Positions 1-6,994 of a DNA stretch of 8,517 nucleotides are shown here, in pieces. The position numbers were made by a program, and so were the translations under genes. Within the stretch, counting starts at the first letter, position 1, and each line of letters opens with the position of its first letter. Source of the DNA: Chitinophagaceae bacterium (GTDB lineage Bacteria; Bacteroidota; Bacteroidia; Chitinophagales; Chitinophagaceae); NCBI GenBank assembly GCA_016741945.1, contig JACVCQ010000077.1:1-8517 (forward strand), given 5' to 3'. The notes under the pieces were generated by a model. It searched no databases and was not told the origin of the DNA. It saw nothing but the letters and a program-made list of their open reading frames with translations.

Positions 1-2298
1 ACCCGGAGGTAATACCGTTTTAGCTTGATAATCGCCACTGAACTGTATCGATAATCCCTTTGATACTTTGAATGCACTGTTCATTTTCGCAAACCAACTC
101 ACCCTTGCGTCATTGCTGATGTTTTGTCCGGGTATGGTTGCGTTGATTTTAGCACTGAATAAATTGGCGCTTAATGTCAGATCCCACCATTTGGTCACTG
201 GCATTTTATTACTCAATTCTAAACCATAAATAATGCTGTTATCGGCATTGATAAATGAATTGTAAAACACCAAATTCGTATCTGCGGGATTCAGCTCATT
301 CTTGCCAGTATACGAATATCGTGTAATCAGGTTAGTGCTATACTTGAAGAAGCCTGTTACCAAGAAATTTGCTCCACGTTTGTATGCATTGTTATAAGAC
401 ACTTCAAACGAGTTGGTAAATTCCGGTTTCAATCCGGCATTACCTACACTGATATTCTGCGGATCAGAAAAGTCGGGGAAAGGCATTAACTGGAAGAAAT
501 TCGGTCTGTTTACACGACGTGAATAATTTACTTGAAGATCTTGCTTGTCATTCACCTTATAAGTTATAAAGGCGCTTGGGAATAAGCTCAAAGGAAAATC
601 TACTTTGAATTGTGCAGAATCAGCTCCCGTTGTTTTCAAAAGGGTACCGGTATAGTTAGAACTTTCAGCACGTAAACCCAATTGGTAACTGAATTTCTTC
701 ACCTTGAAACTGTAAGTTACATAGGCAGCATATACCTGATCGTTGAATTTGTATCGATTACTGATGGCAGGAATTAAAGTATACTTATTGGTATTGTAAT
801 CATATCTAAACTGATTGCTGGTATTGCCAAAATCACGTATAGCAGCACGCCCTCCCAATTCTAGTTTTGTACTTTCTGTTAATGGGTTTTCATAGTCGGT
901 TTGGAAAGTATAAAACTTATTGGTACCATCACCAATGGTTTGTTGCAATAAAGCAGGGAATTTAATACTATTATCTGTTCTGAATGTACTGGTATTGACG
1001 AATGAATTATTATCATTCTTACTTGAGTTAAAGTTGATATCGGCAGAGATATTTTCACCGCTGCGTGTAAAGTTGTGTTTATAACTCAGTTGTGTACCTA
1101 AATTCTGGAAGTTGCTACGGCTATTATTTTGGATATCATTATAAGAAGTGTATACTCCTGCTACTGTGGAATCAGCTCTTTGATTATTAGTATTATCAAA
1201 TTGTCCTCTATTGTAATTCGCAGCTATCGAAATGGTATTTCTGTTATCCACCAAGAAGTCAAGTCCTCCTCTAAAGAAAGCAAAAAAACCTGTGCTGATA
1301 CCCTTGCCTACAATGTATAAGCTACTCGGCGTAGAGAAAAGGTTATCTCTGTCATTCATTGTATTGGTGATTGATTTACGCTGGTTGTAAGAACCACTTA
1401 AAAAAGCATTGACTTTATTTTGACGGATATTAATATCACCTCCCAGATTAATCATTCCACGAGAATCAACACCTGATCTGATACCACCATTGTAACCCAC
1501 TTTCTTATTTTTCTTCAAAACAATATTCAAAATACCCGCATTACCGCCCGATGCATCAAATTTTGCAGAAGGGTTGGTAATCAATTCTACTTTATCGATA
1601 ATATCTGCAGGCAATTGATCCAGTGTAATGGTGGTAGGGCGGCCATCGATGAAAATGGTAGGAGCTGCATTACGCAATGTAACGTTTCCATCTACATCTA
1701 CATTTAAAGCCGGAATATTCTTCATAATCTCAGTAGCGGTTTGTCCGGCGCTCACCAAATTTTTATCTACATTAAAAATTTTACGATCAATTCCCATTTC
1801 AAATTGAGGCTTTGCGGAAGAAGTAACGGTAACATTACCCAAATCAGTAGCATCTGCTTCCATTTTGATATTCCCCAGATCTTTATCAGCCATGCCTAAC
1901 ATTTGCTGAAAGTTGGGTGTTTCACCCCGAGCGGGCATTTTAATGCCAAAATTGACGGTTTGTACTAAGTTGGCATATCCTAAAGCACTGAATTTCAATT
2001 TATAATTGCCTAAAACTGATAATCCTTCAAAACTAAAATCTCCATTAGAGCGGGTAATTTGAGTGTTTAATACTGCTTCCACCATTTTTTTGGCTACGGT
2101 ATCAAATTTGTTGCCTGTAATCTGCACAGTTACACCTTCAATACCTTTATTTGTCTTGCTATCAACGATTTTGCCATAGAAATGCCCCACATTCATATTA
2201 GGGGAGCCGCCAGTTGCACCCATTCTGGCACCCGGAAACTGGGCGGCAGCAGATAAAGTCAAAAAAATCAAGGCGAAACATGTAAATAATTTGTTCAT
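1..2298 (-). CDS. Outer-membrane beta-barrel (TonB-dependent receptor-like) protein, C-terminus cut by window edge
   Basis: The frame is open from an ATG at 2298 to base 1, giving 766 residues without a stop, so the last barrel strands lie outside the window. Residues 1-20 (MNKLFTCFALIFLTLSAAAQ) are a signal peptide. Residues about 38-120 (HFYGKIVDSKTNKGIEGVTV, later FSFEGL and LKFSALGY) match the carboxypeptidase-regulatory-like beta-sandwich common at the front of Bacteroidota receptors. Residues about 178-262 form a plug-like domain, with EIMKNIPALNVDVDG, IFIDGRP, VELITNPSAKFDASG and GILNIVLKK. The rest alternates polar and aromatic residues as barrel strands do, including YSRRVNRPNFFQLMPFPDFS and NAGLKPEF. 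This pattern is typical of the family usually named outer-membrane beta-barrel family protein (OMP_b-brl_3-like). Members sit in the outer membrane and may import ligands with TonB; the substrate cannot be read from the sequence. No susC/susD pairing is visible. The start is well fixed by the signal peptide. Confidence 0.9.
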   Translation of the reverse strand, partial: MNKLFTCFALIFLTLSAAAQFPGARMGATGGSPNMNVGHFYGKIVDSKTNKGIEGVTVQITGNKFDTVAKKMVEAVLNTQITRSNGDFSFEGLSVLGNYKLKFSALGYANLVQTVNFGIKMPARGETPNFQQMLGMADKDLGNIKMEADATDLGNVTVTSSAKPQFEMGIDRKIFNVDKNLVSAGQTATEIMKNIPALNVDVDGNVTLRNAAPTIFIDGRPTTITLDQLPADIIDKVELITNPSAKFDASGGNAGILNIVLKKNKKVGYNGGIRSGVDSRGMINLGGDINIRQNKVNAFLSGSYNQRKSITNTMNDRDNLFSTPSSLYIVGKGISTGFFAFFRGGLDFLVDNRNTISIAANYNRGQFDNTNNQRADSTVAGVYTSYNDIQNNSRSNFQNLGTQLSYKHNFTRSGENISADINFNSSKNDNNSFVNTSTFRTDNSIKFPALLQQTIGDGTNKFYTFQTDYENPLTESTKLELGGRAAIRDFGNTSNQFRYDYNTNKYTLIPAISNRYKFNDQVYAAYVTYSFKVKKFSYQLGLRAESSNYTGTLLKTTGADSAQFKVDFPLSLFPSAFITYKVNDKQDLQVNYSRRVNRPNFFQLMPFPDFSDPQNISVGNAGLKPEFTNSFEVSYNNAYKRGANFLVTGFFKYSTNLITRYSYTGKNELNPADTNLVFYNSFINADNSIIYGLELSNKMPVTKWWDLTLSANLFSAKINATIPGQNISNDARVSWFAKMNSAFKVSKGLSIQFSGDYQAKTVLPPG

Positions 2299-2319
2299 GA
2301 TAATATGTTGAAATATGCT

Positions 2320-2335
2320 GATGCAAAGTTGCATC
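2320..2335. promoter_or_regulatory. Short perfect inverted repeat ahead of the receptor gene
   Basis: GATGCAA and TTGCATC flank a 2-nt centre, a perfect 7-bp inverted repeat about 21 nt before the receptor start codon. On the minus strand it contains CAACTTTG, one base off the Bacteroidota -7 pattern TAnnTTTG. It could be an operator overlapping a promoter or a small leader hairpin. No -33 element is convincing, so this is tentative. The rest of the 161-bp gap (2299-2459) shows no gene and no clear terminator. Confidence 0.3.
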
Positions 2336-2459
2336 GATGATTTGGGAACTTCTGTTTGTTTATACAGACGGTAGTAAGACAATTTTAAAGGGGTAAAGTT
2401 TGAAGCCAGCGTACCGGCATTAGGGGTGTTCTCGGTGATACCTTGGTTTTATTCGGTGA

Positions 2460-3062
2460 TTAGGTTAAAAGAGTCAATAAAACCTGAAATAAACCAATGA
2501 TAAAACCTAAAATAGCACCAATTAGCTCTACAAAACGGAATTCTTTGGATAAAATAGACTGAAGGATCTCTTCCAATTTATCGCTGGAAAATGAAGCAAC
2601 TTTTTGGGTGACAATTTTTTCCAGATCCAATTCCTGCTGTAAATGCCCCATATAACGCTCCATAATCACAGGAAACAAGGTTTCCAGTTCTTTCATAAAA
2701 ACACTTTTTAACTGCTGTATCGTGTTTTCACCGATAAACATGCTAATGACGGGCATTTCTTCAGCCAGTTTCTTGCGTAAGAACTGATCGATATGCTGTT
2801 CCACCACCGGCATCAACTGCTGAATATTATCGGGATGCACCAATTTTTGTTGGATATCGGCAAAAGACAATAGTTCTTGACTTACCAGTTTACCCAGTTT
2901 TTCAGCGAATTGTTGTTGTCTTTTTGGAAATATGCCCTGTAAAGTGATACCTAATATTTTTTTGGGCTCTTTTGGGTGAAAAAGCATTTTAATGGCGATC
3001 CAGTTGGTAAACCAACCAATAAATGCAGAAATAATCGGAATTAGAAAAAGGATATAACTCAT
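2460..3062 (-). CDS. DUF445 family membrane protein
   Basis: The product is 200 residues long. Residues about 3-24 form a hydrophobic segment that runs into the family signature: GWFTNWIAIKMLFHPKEPKK is the characteristic N-terminal motif of DUF445 (the YheB group of Bacillus), followed by LGITLQGIFPKRQ and an amphipathic helical stretch. A second hydrophobic segment closes the protein (about 177-199, ending GFIIGLFQVLLTLL), so it is probably anchored at both ends with a helical middle part. Bacillus YheB is nearly twice as long; a version of about 200 residues is usual in Bacteroidota. The biochemical role of the family is not established. The ATG at 3062 is the natural start because the membrane segment begins directly after it. 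No Shine-Dalgarno is seen. A hairpin lies only 13 nt upstream, so this gene may depend on read-through from tRNA-His or on a promoter inside that region. Confidence 0.9.
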   Translation of the reverse strand: MSYILFLIPIISAFIGWFTNWIAIKMLFHPKEPKKILGITLQGIFPKRQQQFAEKLGKLVSQELLSFADIQQKLVHPDNIQQLMPVVEQHIDQFLRKKLAEEMPVISMFIGENTIQQLKSVFMKELETLFPVIMERYMGHLQQELDLEKIVTQKVASFSSDKLEEILQSILSKEFRFVELIGAILGFIIGLFQVLLTLLT

Positions 3063-3075
3063 GTATAGAAATTTA

Positions 3076-3106
3076 AAAACCTATATGCCTTAGGCATATA
3101 GGTTTT
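3076..3106 (-). terminator. Hairpin terminator after tRNA-His
   Basis: AAAACCTATATGCC and GGCATATAGGTTTT pair perfectly over 14 bp around a 3-nt centre. On the minus strand the right arm runs into five T (3079-3075), so it reads as an intrinsic terminator for the tRNA transcript. The structure is symmetric enough to work in the other direction as well. It begins only 4 nt after the last tRNA base and ends 13 nt before the DUF445 start codon. Confidence 0.7.
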
Positions 3107-3111
3107 CGAGG

Positions 3112-3186
3112 GGAGAACGATGGGTCTCGAACCCACGGCCTTCAGTGCCACAAACTGACGCTCTAACCAACTGAGCTACGCTCTCC
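3112..3186 (-). tRNA. tRNA-His (anticodon GTG)
   Basis: The minus strand folds into a full cloverleaf. The acceptor stem GAGAGCG pairs with CGTTCTC (one G-T), the D arm is GCTC/GAGC around AGTTGGTTA, the anticodon stem TCAGT/ACTGA holds the loop TTGTGGC with anticodon GTG, and the T arm is GTGGG/CCCAT around TTCGAGA. The bases at the two ends support the histidine identity: an extra 5' G (position -1, base 3186) opposite discriminator C73 (base 3112), the known recognition pair for histidyl-tRNA synthetase. The terminal CCA is not encoded (CC is followed by T), so CCA is added enzymatically. A -7 promoter box lies about 15 bp upstream, and a hairpin terminator follows. Confidence 0.97.
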
Positions 3187-3200
3187 GTTTTATGGGAGTG

Positions 3201-3208
3201 CAAAAATA
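3201..3208 (-). promoter_or_regulatory. -7 promoter element for tRNA-His
   Basis: The minus strand reads TATTTTTG, an exact match to the Bacteroidota -7 consensus TAnnTTTG. It would start transcription near 3195, about 9 nt before the mature tRNA 5' end. No good TTG -33 element is found at the usual spacing of 19-21 nt, which is common for this weakly conserved half. Confidence 0.5.
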
Positions 3209-3319
3209 GGGTAAAACAACATTTTATGTATCATTCGTGGTTGTTTTTTTTAAGCCAACCGTTCATCAAAACCTTTGTTAATTGGTTCTACAGAGAGTGG
3301 AACAAGTCTTGTTTTCAGT

Positions 3320-3327
3320 TATTTTTG
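3320..3327 (+). promoter_or_regulatory. -7 promoter element for the protease gene
   Basis: TATTTTTG matches TAnnTTTG exactly. The expected start of transcription, near 3333-3335, gives a leader of about 25 nt to the ATG at 3358, but almost none to the ATG at 3337 and none to the ATG at 3226. This favours 3358 as the start. At the -33 position only TGG (3298-3300) is present, one base off TTG at 19-nt spacing. Confidence 0.4.
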
Positions 3328-3357
3328 AAAAGAATCATGCAAAAATTCAAGGAATTT

Positions 3358-5499
3358 ATGAAGAGTAGAAAAGGTTTAGTATTGCTCACCGTTGTATTAT
3401 TCGGTGCGCTTTTTTTCGCATTCCGTTATACGTCCTCCAATTATACGGATGTAGTGGTTTCGCAAAGACAAAGATTATTGTCTGCAGTAGGATCTTTATT
3501 AGAGTCACAGCACTACAGTCCAAAAAATATCAATAACGATTTCTCCAAAAAACTATTCCAGAAATTTTTAGATGATTTGGATGGCGATAAATCATTTTTT
3601 CTTCAGTCAGATATCAACGCGCTCAAAAAACATGAATTGACGCTGGATGATGAGATCAAAGGTGCAGAAATCAAATTTGCTCCGGAAGCAGGGCTTATTT
3701 ATGAAAAACGCTTGAATGCTGTTGCGATTGTATACAAGGAAATCTTGTCGAAACCCTTTGATTTCACAGTAGATGAGACGGCAATGTTGGATACTGATCA
3801 ACTAGGATATGCCACAAGTGAAGCCGAACAAAAAGAGCGTTGGAGAAAATTACTCAAGTATTATACCTTGGAGCGTTTTGTAGAATTACAAGAGCAACGT
3901 GAACAAAATAAAGATAAGAAAGATTTTGAGGTAAAAACGGATGAAGCATTAGAGAAAGAAGCTCGTGAAAAAGTGCTTAAAGCTATGACAAAAAGATTTG
4001 ATCGTATCAAAAGTACAATCAAAGAAGAACAACGTTTCAATACCTATATCAATTCCGTTACCAGTTTAATGGATCCTCATACTGATTACCTCGCTCCAGT
4101 GGAAAAAAGATCTTTTGATGAGCAAATGAGTGGTCGTTTTTATGGAATCGGCGCACAGTTAACGGAAGATGATTATGGGGTGAAAATTGCTTCCATTCAA
4201 CCGGGAGGTGCTGCATTCAAATCAGGAGAATTATCCGTGAATGATGTGATCTTGAAAGTAGCACAAGGAACGGCCGAGCCCGTTGATGTAGCTGGCTATG
4301 CAACCGAAGATGTTGTGAAATTGATTCGTGGTAATAAAGGAACAGAAGTGCGTTTAACCGTGAAGAAATCAGACGGTTTGATTAAGACTATTATTCTACA
4401 ACGAGATGAAATTGTATTGGATGAAACATTTGCCAGAAGTGCAGTAGTAAATGAAGGCAACGAAAAGGTGAGTTATATCTGGTTGCATGAGTTTTATGCA
4501 GACTAGGAAAGAGAAAACGGCAATCGTTGTTCTGATGATGTTGCCAAAGAAATTATCAAACTGAAAAAAGAAAACATCACTGGATTGGTGATTGATCTGC
4601 GTAACAATGGTGGCGGTTCATTGTATGAAGTGATACAGATGGTGGGTTTGTTCATTAACCAAGGGCCTGTGGTACAAGTTCGTGATAGAGACGGGAAAGC
4701 CAATGTATATGGTGATCAACGTTCCGGTACCTTATATGATGGTCCATTGGCAGTATTGGTAAATGAATTGAGTGCTTCTGCCAGTGAGATCTTTGCTGGA
4801 GCCATTCAGGATTATAGGAGAGGCGTAGTGATTGGCAGTACTTCTACTTATGGTAAGGGTACCGTGCAAAAAACAGTGCCTTTTGGTAATGTCGTAGATT
4901 TCAATAGCGGAAGAACAGATATGGGTGCAGTGAAACTTACTTTTCAAATGTTTTATCGTATCAATGGTGGATCTACTCAACTCAAAGGTATTGAACCGGA
5001 TATTGTACTGCCGGATAGTTATGAATATTTAAAAATTCGCGAGAAAGATGTACCCCATGCTTTGCCTTGGGATCAGATAGAGAAAGCTACATACCTTACC
5101 TGGCATAAAGACTATGGACATGATCAGGTAATACAGGCTGAAAATGAAAGAGTCAAACAAAATTCTTCGCTCAATCTATTGAAAGATAATTTGCTTTGGC
5201 TTTCCAAGTTAAACCAAGATCCTGCGAGTTTGAATATCGATAAGTATAAATCCTTGCAAAAACGCATTCGTTCTACTGTTTCACAGAATAACAGTTTGTT
5301 GAGATTAAAAGAAGAAATGAATGTGGTTCCCGCGGTAAGTGATCGGGATAAATTTTTCAATAATCCGGATAAAAACAAAGGCGAGCGTTATCAAGCCTGG
5401 TTAAGGGCTTTAAAGACAGACATGCATATTGGAGAAACCGTGAAAGTATTGAGTGGATTGGCGTCAGAGTTCACAAAAGCTACTGCTGCTGTGAAATAG
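3358..5499 (+). pseudogene. prc: Carboxy-terminal processing protease (Prc/Tsp, peptidase S41) interrupted by an in-frame TAG
   Basis: Read through the stop, this is a 713-residue Prc-type protease, near the normal length. This envelope serine protease trims C-termini of exported proteins. A hydrophobic signal anchor lies at residues 4-23. A helical N-terminal domain follows (about 30-250), with FLDDLDGDKSFFLQSDINAL and SVTSLMDPHTDYLAP. The PDZ domain is at about 257-340 (FYGIGAQL, SIQPGGAAFKSGEL, VKLIRGNKG). The S41 core has DLRNNGGG near 415, then Ser474 in SASASEIF, Asp485 in QDY and Lys500 in GKGTVQ; these match Ser430, Asp441 and Lys455 of E. coli Prc. A lysine-rich C-terminal domain follows. 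Codon 383 (4504-4506) is TAG in the middle of the conserved FYAD-ERENG segment, and the frame is unchanged on both sides. A product ending there has no catalytic residue. The gene's own final stop is also TAG, which argues against general recoding. The start at 3358 is chosen for its AAGGA 4 nt upstream and the -7 box; ATG 3337 is the alternative. Confidence 0.88.
4504..4506 (+). other. In-frame amber codon within the prc gene
   Basis: The codons before (GCA GAC) and after (GAA AGA GAA AAC GGC) continue the conserved protease sequence without a gap or frame change, so this is a point nonsense change rather than a frameshift. A substitution from a sense codon such as TTG, TGG, AAG, CAG or GAG would explain it by one base. 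No ATG in the same frame follows closely enough for obvious re-initiation; the first candidate starts are a CTG at 4561 and a TTG at 4585. Confidence 0.9.
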
Positions 5500-5511
5500 C
5501 CATGATTTTAC

Positions 5512-5534
5512 TATGTTTGCAGGCATTACATTTG
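5512..5534 (+). promoter_or_regulatory. Two -7-like octamers before the antiterminator gene
   Basis: TATGTTTG (5512-5519) and TACATTTG (5527-5534) both match TAnnTTTG exactly and lie 52 and 37 nt before the antiterminator ATG. Neither has a clear TTG at -33 spacing. The first ends where the terminator hairpin begins and the second lies inside it. Transcription from either would start within or after the hairpin and so leave the terminator incomplete in the new transcript. Confidence 0.35.
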
Positions 5535-5552
5535 TAATGCCTGTTTCTTTTT
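5520..5552 (+). terminator. Intrinsic terminator after prc
   Basis: CAGGCATTAC and GTAATGCCTG form a perfect 10-bp stem around the 4-nt loop ATTT, followed by TTTCTTTTT. It lies 21 bp after the protease stop codon and is the clearest Rho-independent terminator in the window. It separates the protease from the antiterminator gene 18 bp further on. Confidence 0.88.
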
Positions 5553-5570
5553 AAAGACCTAAGTGAGCAC

Positions 5571-6074
5571 ATGGAACCCGAGAAAAAATGGTATGCCTTA
5601 TACACAAAGCCCAGATGGGAGAAAAAAATTGACAGTTTATTGGTGCGCAAAGGAATTGAGAGTTGGTGTCCCTTGCAGAAAGTAGAGCGTCAGTGGAGCG
5701 ACCGCAAAAAAATTATCGAAGATCCGCTGTTTAAATCCTATGTCTTTGTACATATTGACCCTTCAGAACGCACCAAAGTATTAATGACAGATGGGGTATT
5801 GAACTTCGTGTATTATCTCGGAAAACCCGCAGTGATCAAAGATGAAGAAGTAATGACCATCAAAAAATACCTCGCCGAAAAAGATGCCAGTTTAGCTATT
5901 CTAAGTGAAGAGGGTTATCAGGCTGAAATGAAGATCATGGTCAATCATGGTGTATTCATGGGGAATGAAGGAACTGTGATCAGAGGGGGAAAGAAAAAAG
6001 TCTATGTAAAACTCGAAAGTTTGGGGCAGGTGATGGTGGTGGAATTTCCTGCTGAGTATTTGTCGCCATTATAA
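5571..6074 (+). CDS. UpxY/NusG-like transcription antiterminator
   Basis: The 167-residue product begins with KKWYALYTKPRWEKKI, the signature opening of the NusG N-terminal domain, which binds RNA polymerase. It continues with GIESWCPLQKVERQWSDRKK and the typical segment DPLFKSYVFVHI, which in UpxY-type proteins precedes the end of that domain (about residue 105). The C-terminal part (about 125-165: VNHGVFMGNEGTVIRGGKKK, VYVKLESLGQVMVVEFPAEY) resembles the KOW beta-barrel. UpxY proteins of Bacteroides are made from the first gene of a capsule or other surface polysaccharide locus and let polymerase read through that operon. Here no glycosyltransferase or other polysaccharide gene follows on this strand inside the window: the next genes converge. 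It is therefore an orphan locally, and its target operon may be elsewhere or lost. Housekeeping NusG is usually longer and flanked by secE and rplK, which are not seen here. No Shine-Dalgarno is visible before the ATG. Confidence 0.9.
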   Translation: MEPEKKWYALYTKPRWEKKIDSLLVRKGIESWCPLQKVERQWSDRKKIIEDPLFKSYVFVHIDPSERTKVLMTDGVLNFVYYLGKPAVIKDEEVMTIKKYLAEKDASLAILSEEGYQAEMKIMVNHGVFMGNEGTVIRGGKKKVYVKLESLGQVMVVEFPAEYLSPL

Positions 6075-6109
6075 GAGGGGGATTAAGGCACTACTGTAAA
6101 GTATTTAGT

Positions 6110-6169
6110 ATAGGTTCATGAATGTAGTGAGAATAAGCGGGCTTTCCCGAACTACCCTACCAAACCTAT
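6110..6169 (+). other. Possible structured RNA segment downstream of the antiterminator gene
   Basis: Three nested pairings can form: ATAGGTT (6110-6116) with AACCTAT (6163-6169), GTAGT (6124-6128) with ACTAC (6151-6155) in the same register, and CGGG (6138-6141) with CCCG (6146-6149). An alternative would pair AATAAGCG (6132-6139) with CGCTTATT (6244-6251). No known RNA family is recognised, and short pairings of this size can arise by chance. Confidence 0.25.
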
Positions 6170-6205
6170 TAGTCGGGGAAAAATGGTATGATTAACTCCA
6201 TGCGA

Positions 6206-6256
6206 AGTTTTTGGGAAGTTTCAGAACTTTCCAAAAGTTGACTCGCTTATTTTTTT
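6206..6256 (+). terminator. Stem-loop and T-rich tract at the end of the antiterminator transcript
   Basis: Bases 6206-6220 pair with 6225-6239 around the loop TCAG: 15 bp including three G-T pairs, with core TTTTGGGAAGTT/AACTTTCCAAAA. A tract TTATTTTTTT (6247-6256) follows after 7 nt. It lies between two convergent genes, where a terminator is expected, but the gap between stem and T-tract makes it atypical. Confidence 0.45.
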
Positions 6257-6267
6257 GAGCAGGCTGT

Positions 6268-6957
6268 TTATTTAAATTCCCAACGCAAAAAAACACCGTA
6301 GTTATCTTCAAAGGTTTTTCTCGGTCCAAATTGGTCGAGATTCGCTCCAAGACCAAACACTAGGGCTTTTTTCTTTAAGCCACTCCTTAGGTACAGGTAA
6401 CTTCTGTTATGTATACCTTCTTTCATACTATAATTGTAAATAAATTGTACTCGGTTGTAAAGTGACCACCCATTTCCAATTGATGGCTTGTACTCGTATA
6501 AACCAAAAAGTTTGAAATCTCTTTTTGTATTGAGAAAAAAAGATGCGATAGTAACGGCTAGAAGTTTGCTAGAAGCAAATGTATGCTGCGGACCAAAAAT
6601 AGCAGAATAACCGGTCACAGAGTTTATGTCAGTTCCCATCATCACACCAAACCCTTTTTTAATGGTATAACTAATCTGTGCTTCGATGAGCATTCTGTTT
6701 CTTGATATCTCGTTTTTATAATCAGCTGTATAAGTTGCCAGACTAAAAAAACTAACCCGACTGCTTGGTGAGAGTGCTTTTTTAACATTGGTCTGATAAT
6801 ACAAGTTATTGTTACTAAAAAAAGCTTCTACCGGTATAGGGGGATCTTGTACTTGCGTCTTCATTAATTCATGTGATTGTGCTTTAAGCAAAGAAGCTCC
6901 TGCTAATAAGGTAAAGGTTAACATCAGTTTTATAAAATACCGGTATTGATTCTTCAT
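6268..6957 (-). CDS. Secreted beta-barrel-like protein of unknown function
   Basis: The product has 229 residues and is not recognised as a named family. The N-terminus (basic NQYRYFIKLM, then LTFTLLAGASLLKAQS) is a signal peptide with likely cleavage after the AQ near residue 27. The mature part consists of alternating hydrophobic and polar stretches with many aromatic residues, such as SRVSFFSLATYTADY, MLIEAQISYTIKKGFGVMMG, FKLFGLYEYKP and YLYLRSGLKKKALVFGLGAN. It ends in VFLRWEFK, resembling a final outer-membrane barrel strand. About eight to ten strands would fit a small outer-membrane barrel; this is inference from pattern. There is no transport or enzyme motif. It lies 84 bp downstream of a Crp/Fnr regulator on the same strand, with a large palindrome in the gap, so it is a plausible target of that regulator or co-transcribed with it. 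The start codon is supported by the signal peptide directly after it. Confidence 0.75.
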   Translation of the reverse strand: MKNQYRYFIKLMLTFTLLAGASLLKAQSHELMKTQVQDPPIPVEAFFSNNNLYYQTNVKKALSPSSRVSFFSLATYTADYKNEISRNRMLIEAQISYTIKKGFGVMMGTDINSVTGYSAIFGPQHTFASSKLLAVTIASFFLNTKRDFKLFGLYEYKPSIGNGWSLYNRVQFIYNYSMKEGIHNRSYLYLRSGLKKKALVFGLGANLDQFGPRKTFEDNYGVFLRWEFK

Positions 6958-6994
6958 ATATAAACTATAGAAGAATAAAGCTAATCAAGAGCTA

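Noticed and set aside
1129..1320. A plus-strand 63-codon frame inside the receptor gene
   Set aside because: It is antisense to well-supported barrel-coding sequence and has no features of its own.
3112..3186. tRNA-His as an attachment site for an integrated element
   Set aside because: No integrase gene and no repeated copy of the tRNA 3' end is present in the window.
3226..3357. N-terminal extension of the protease starting at the ATG at 3226
   Set aside because: The extra residues (starting MYHSWLFFLSQ) are unlike protease N-termini, a -7 promoter box lies inside this stretch, and the signal anchor begins just after the ATG at 3358.
4585..5499. The downstream half of the protease as a separate gene starting at TTG 4585
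   Set aside because: It starts in the middle of the S41 core beta-strand (VIDLRNNGGG) with no ribosome binding site; it is the continuation of the upstream frame after the TAG.
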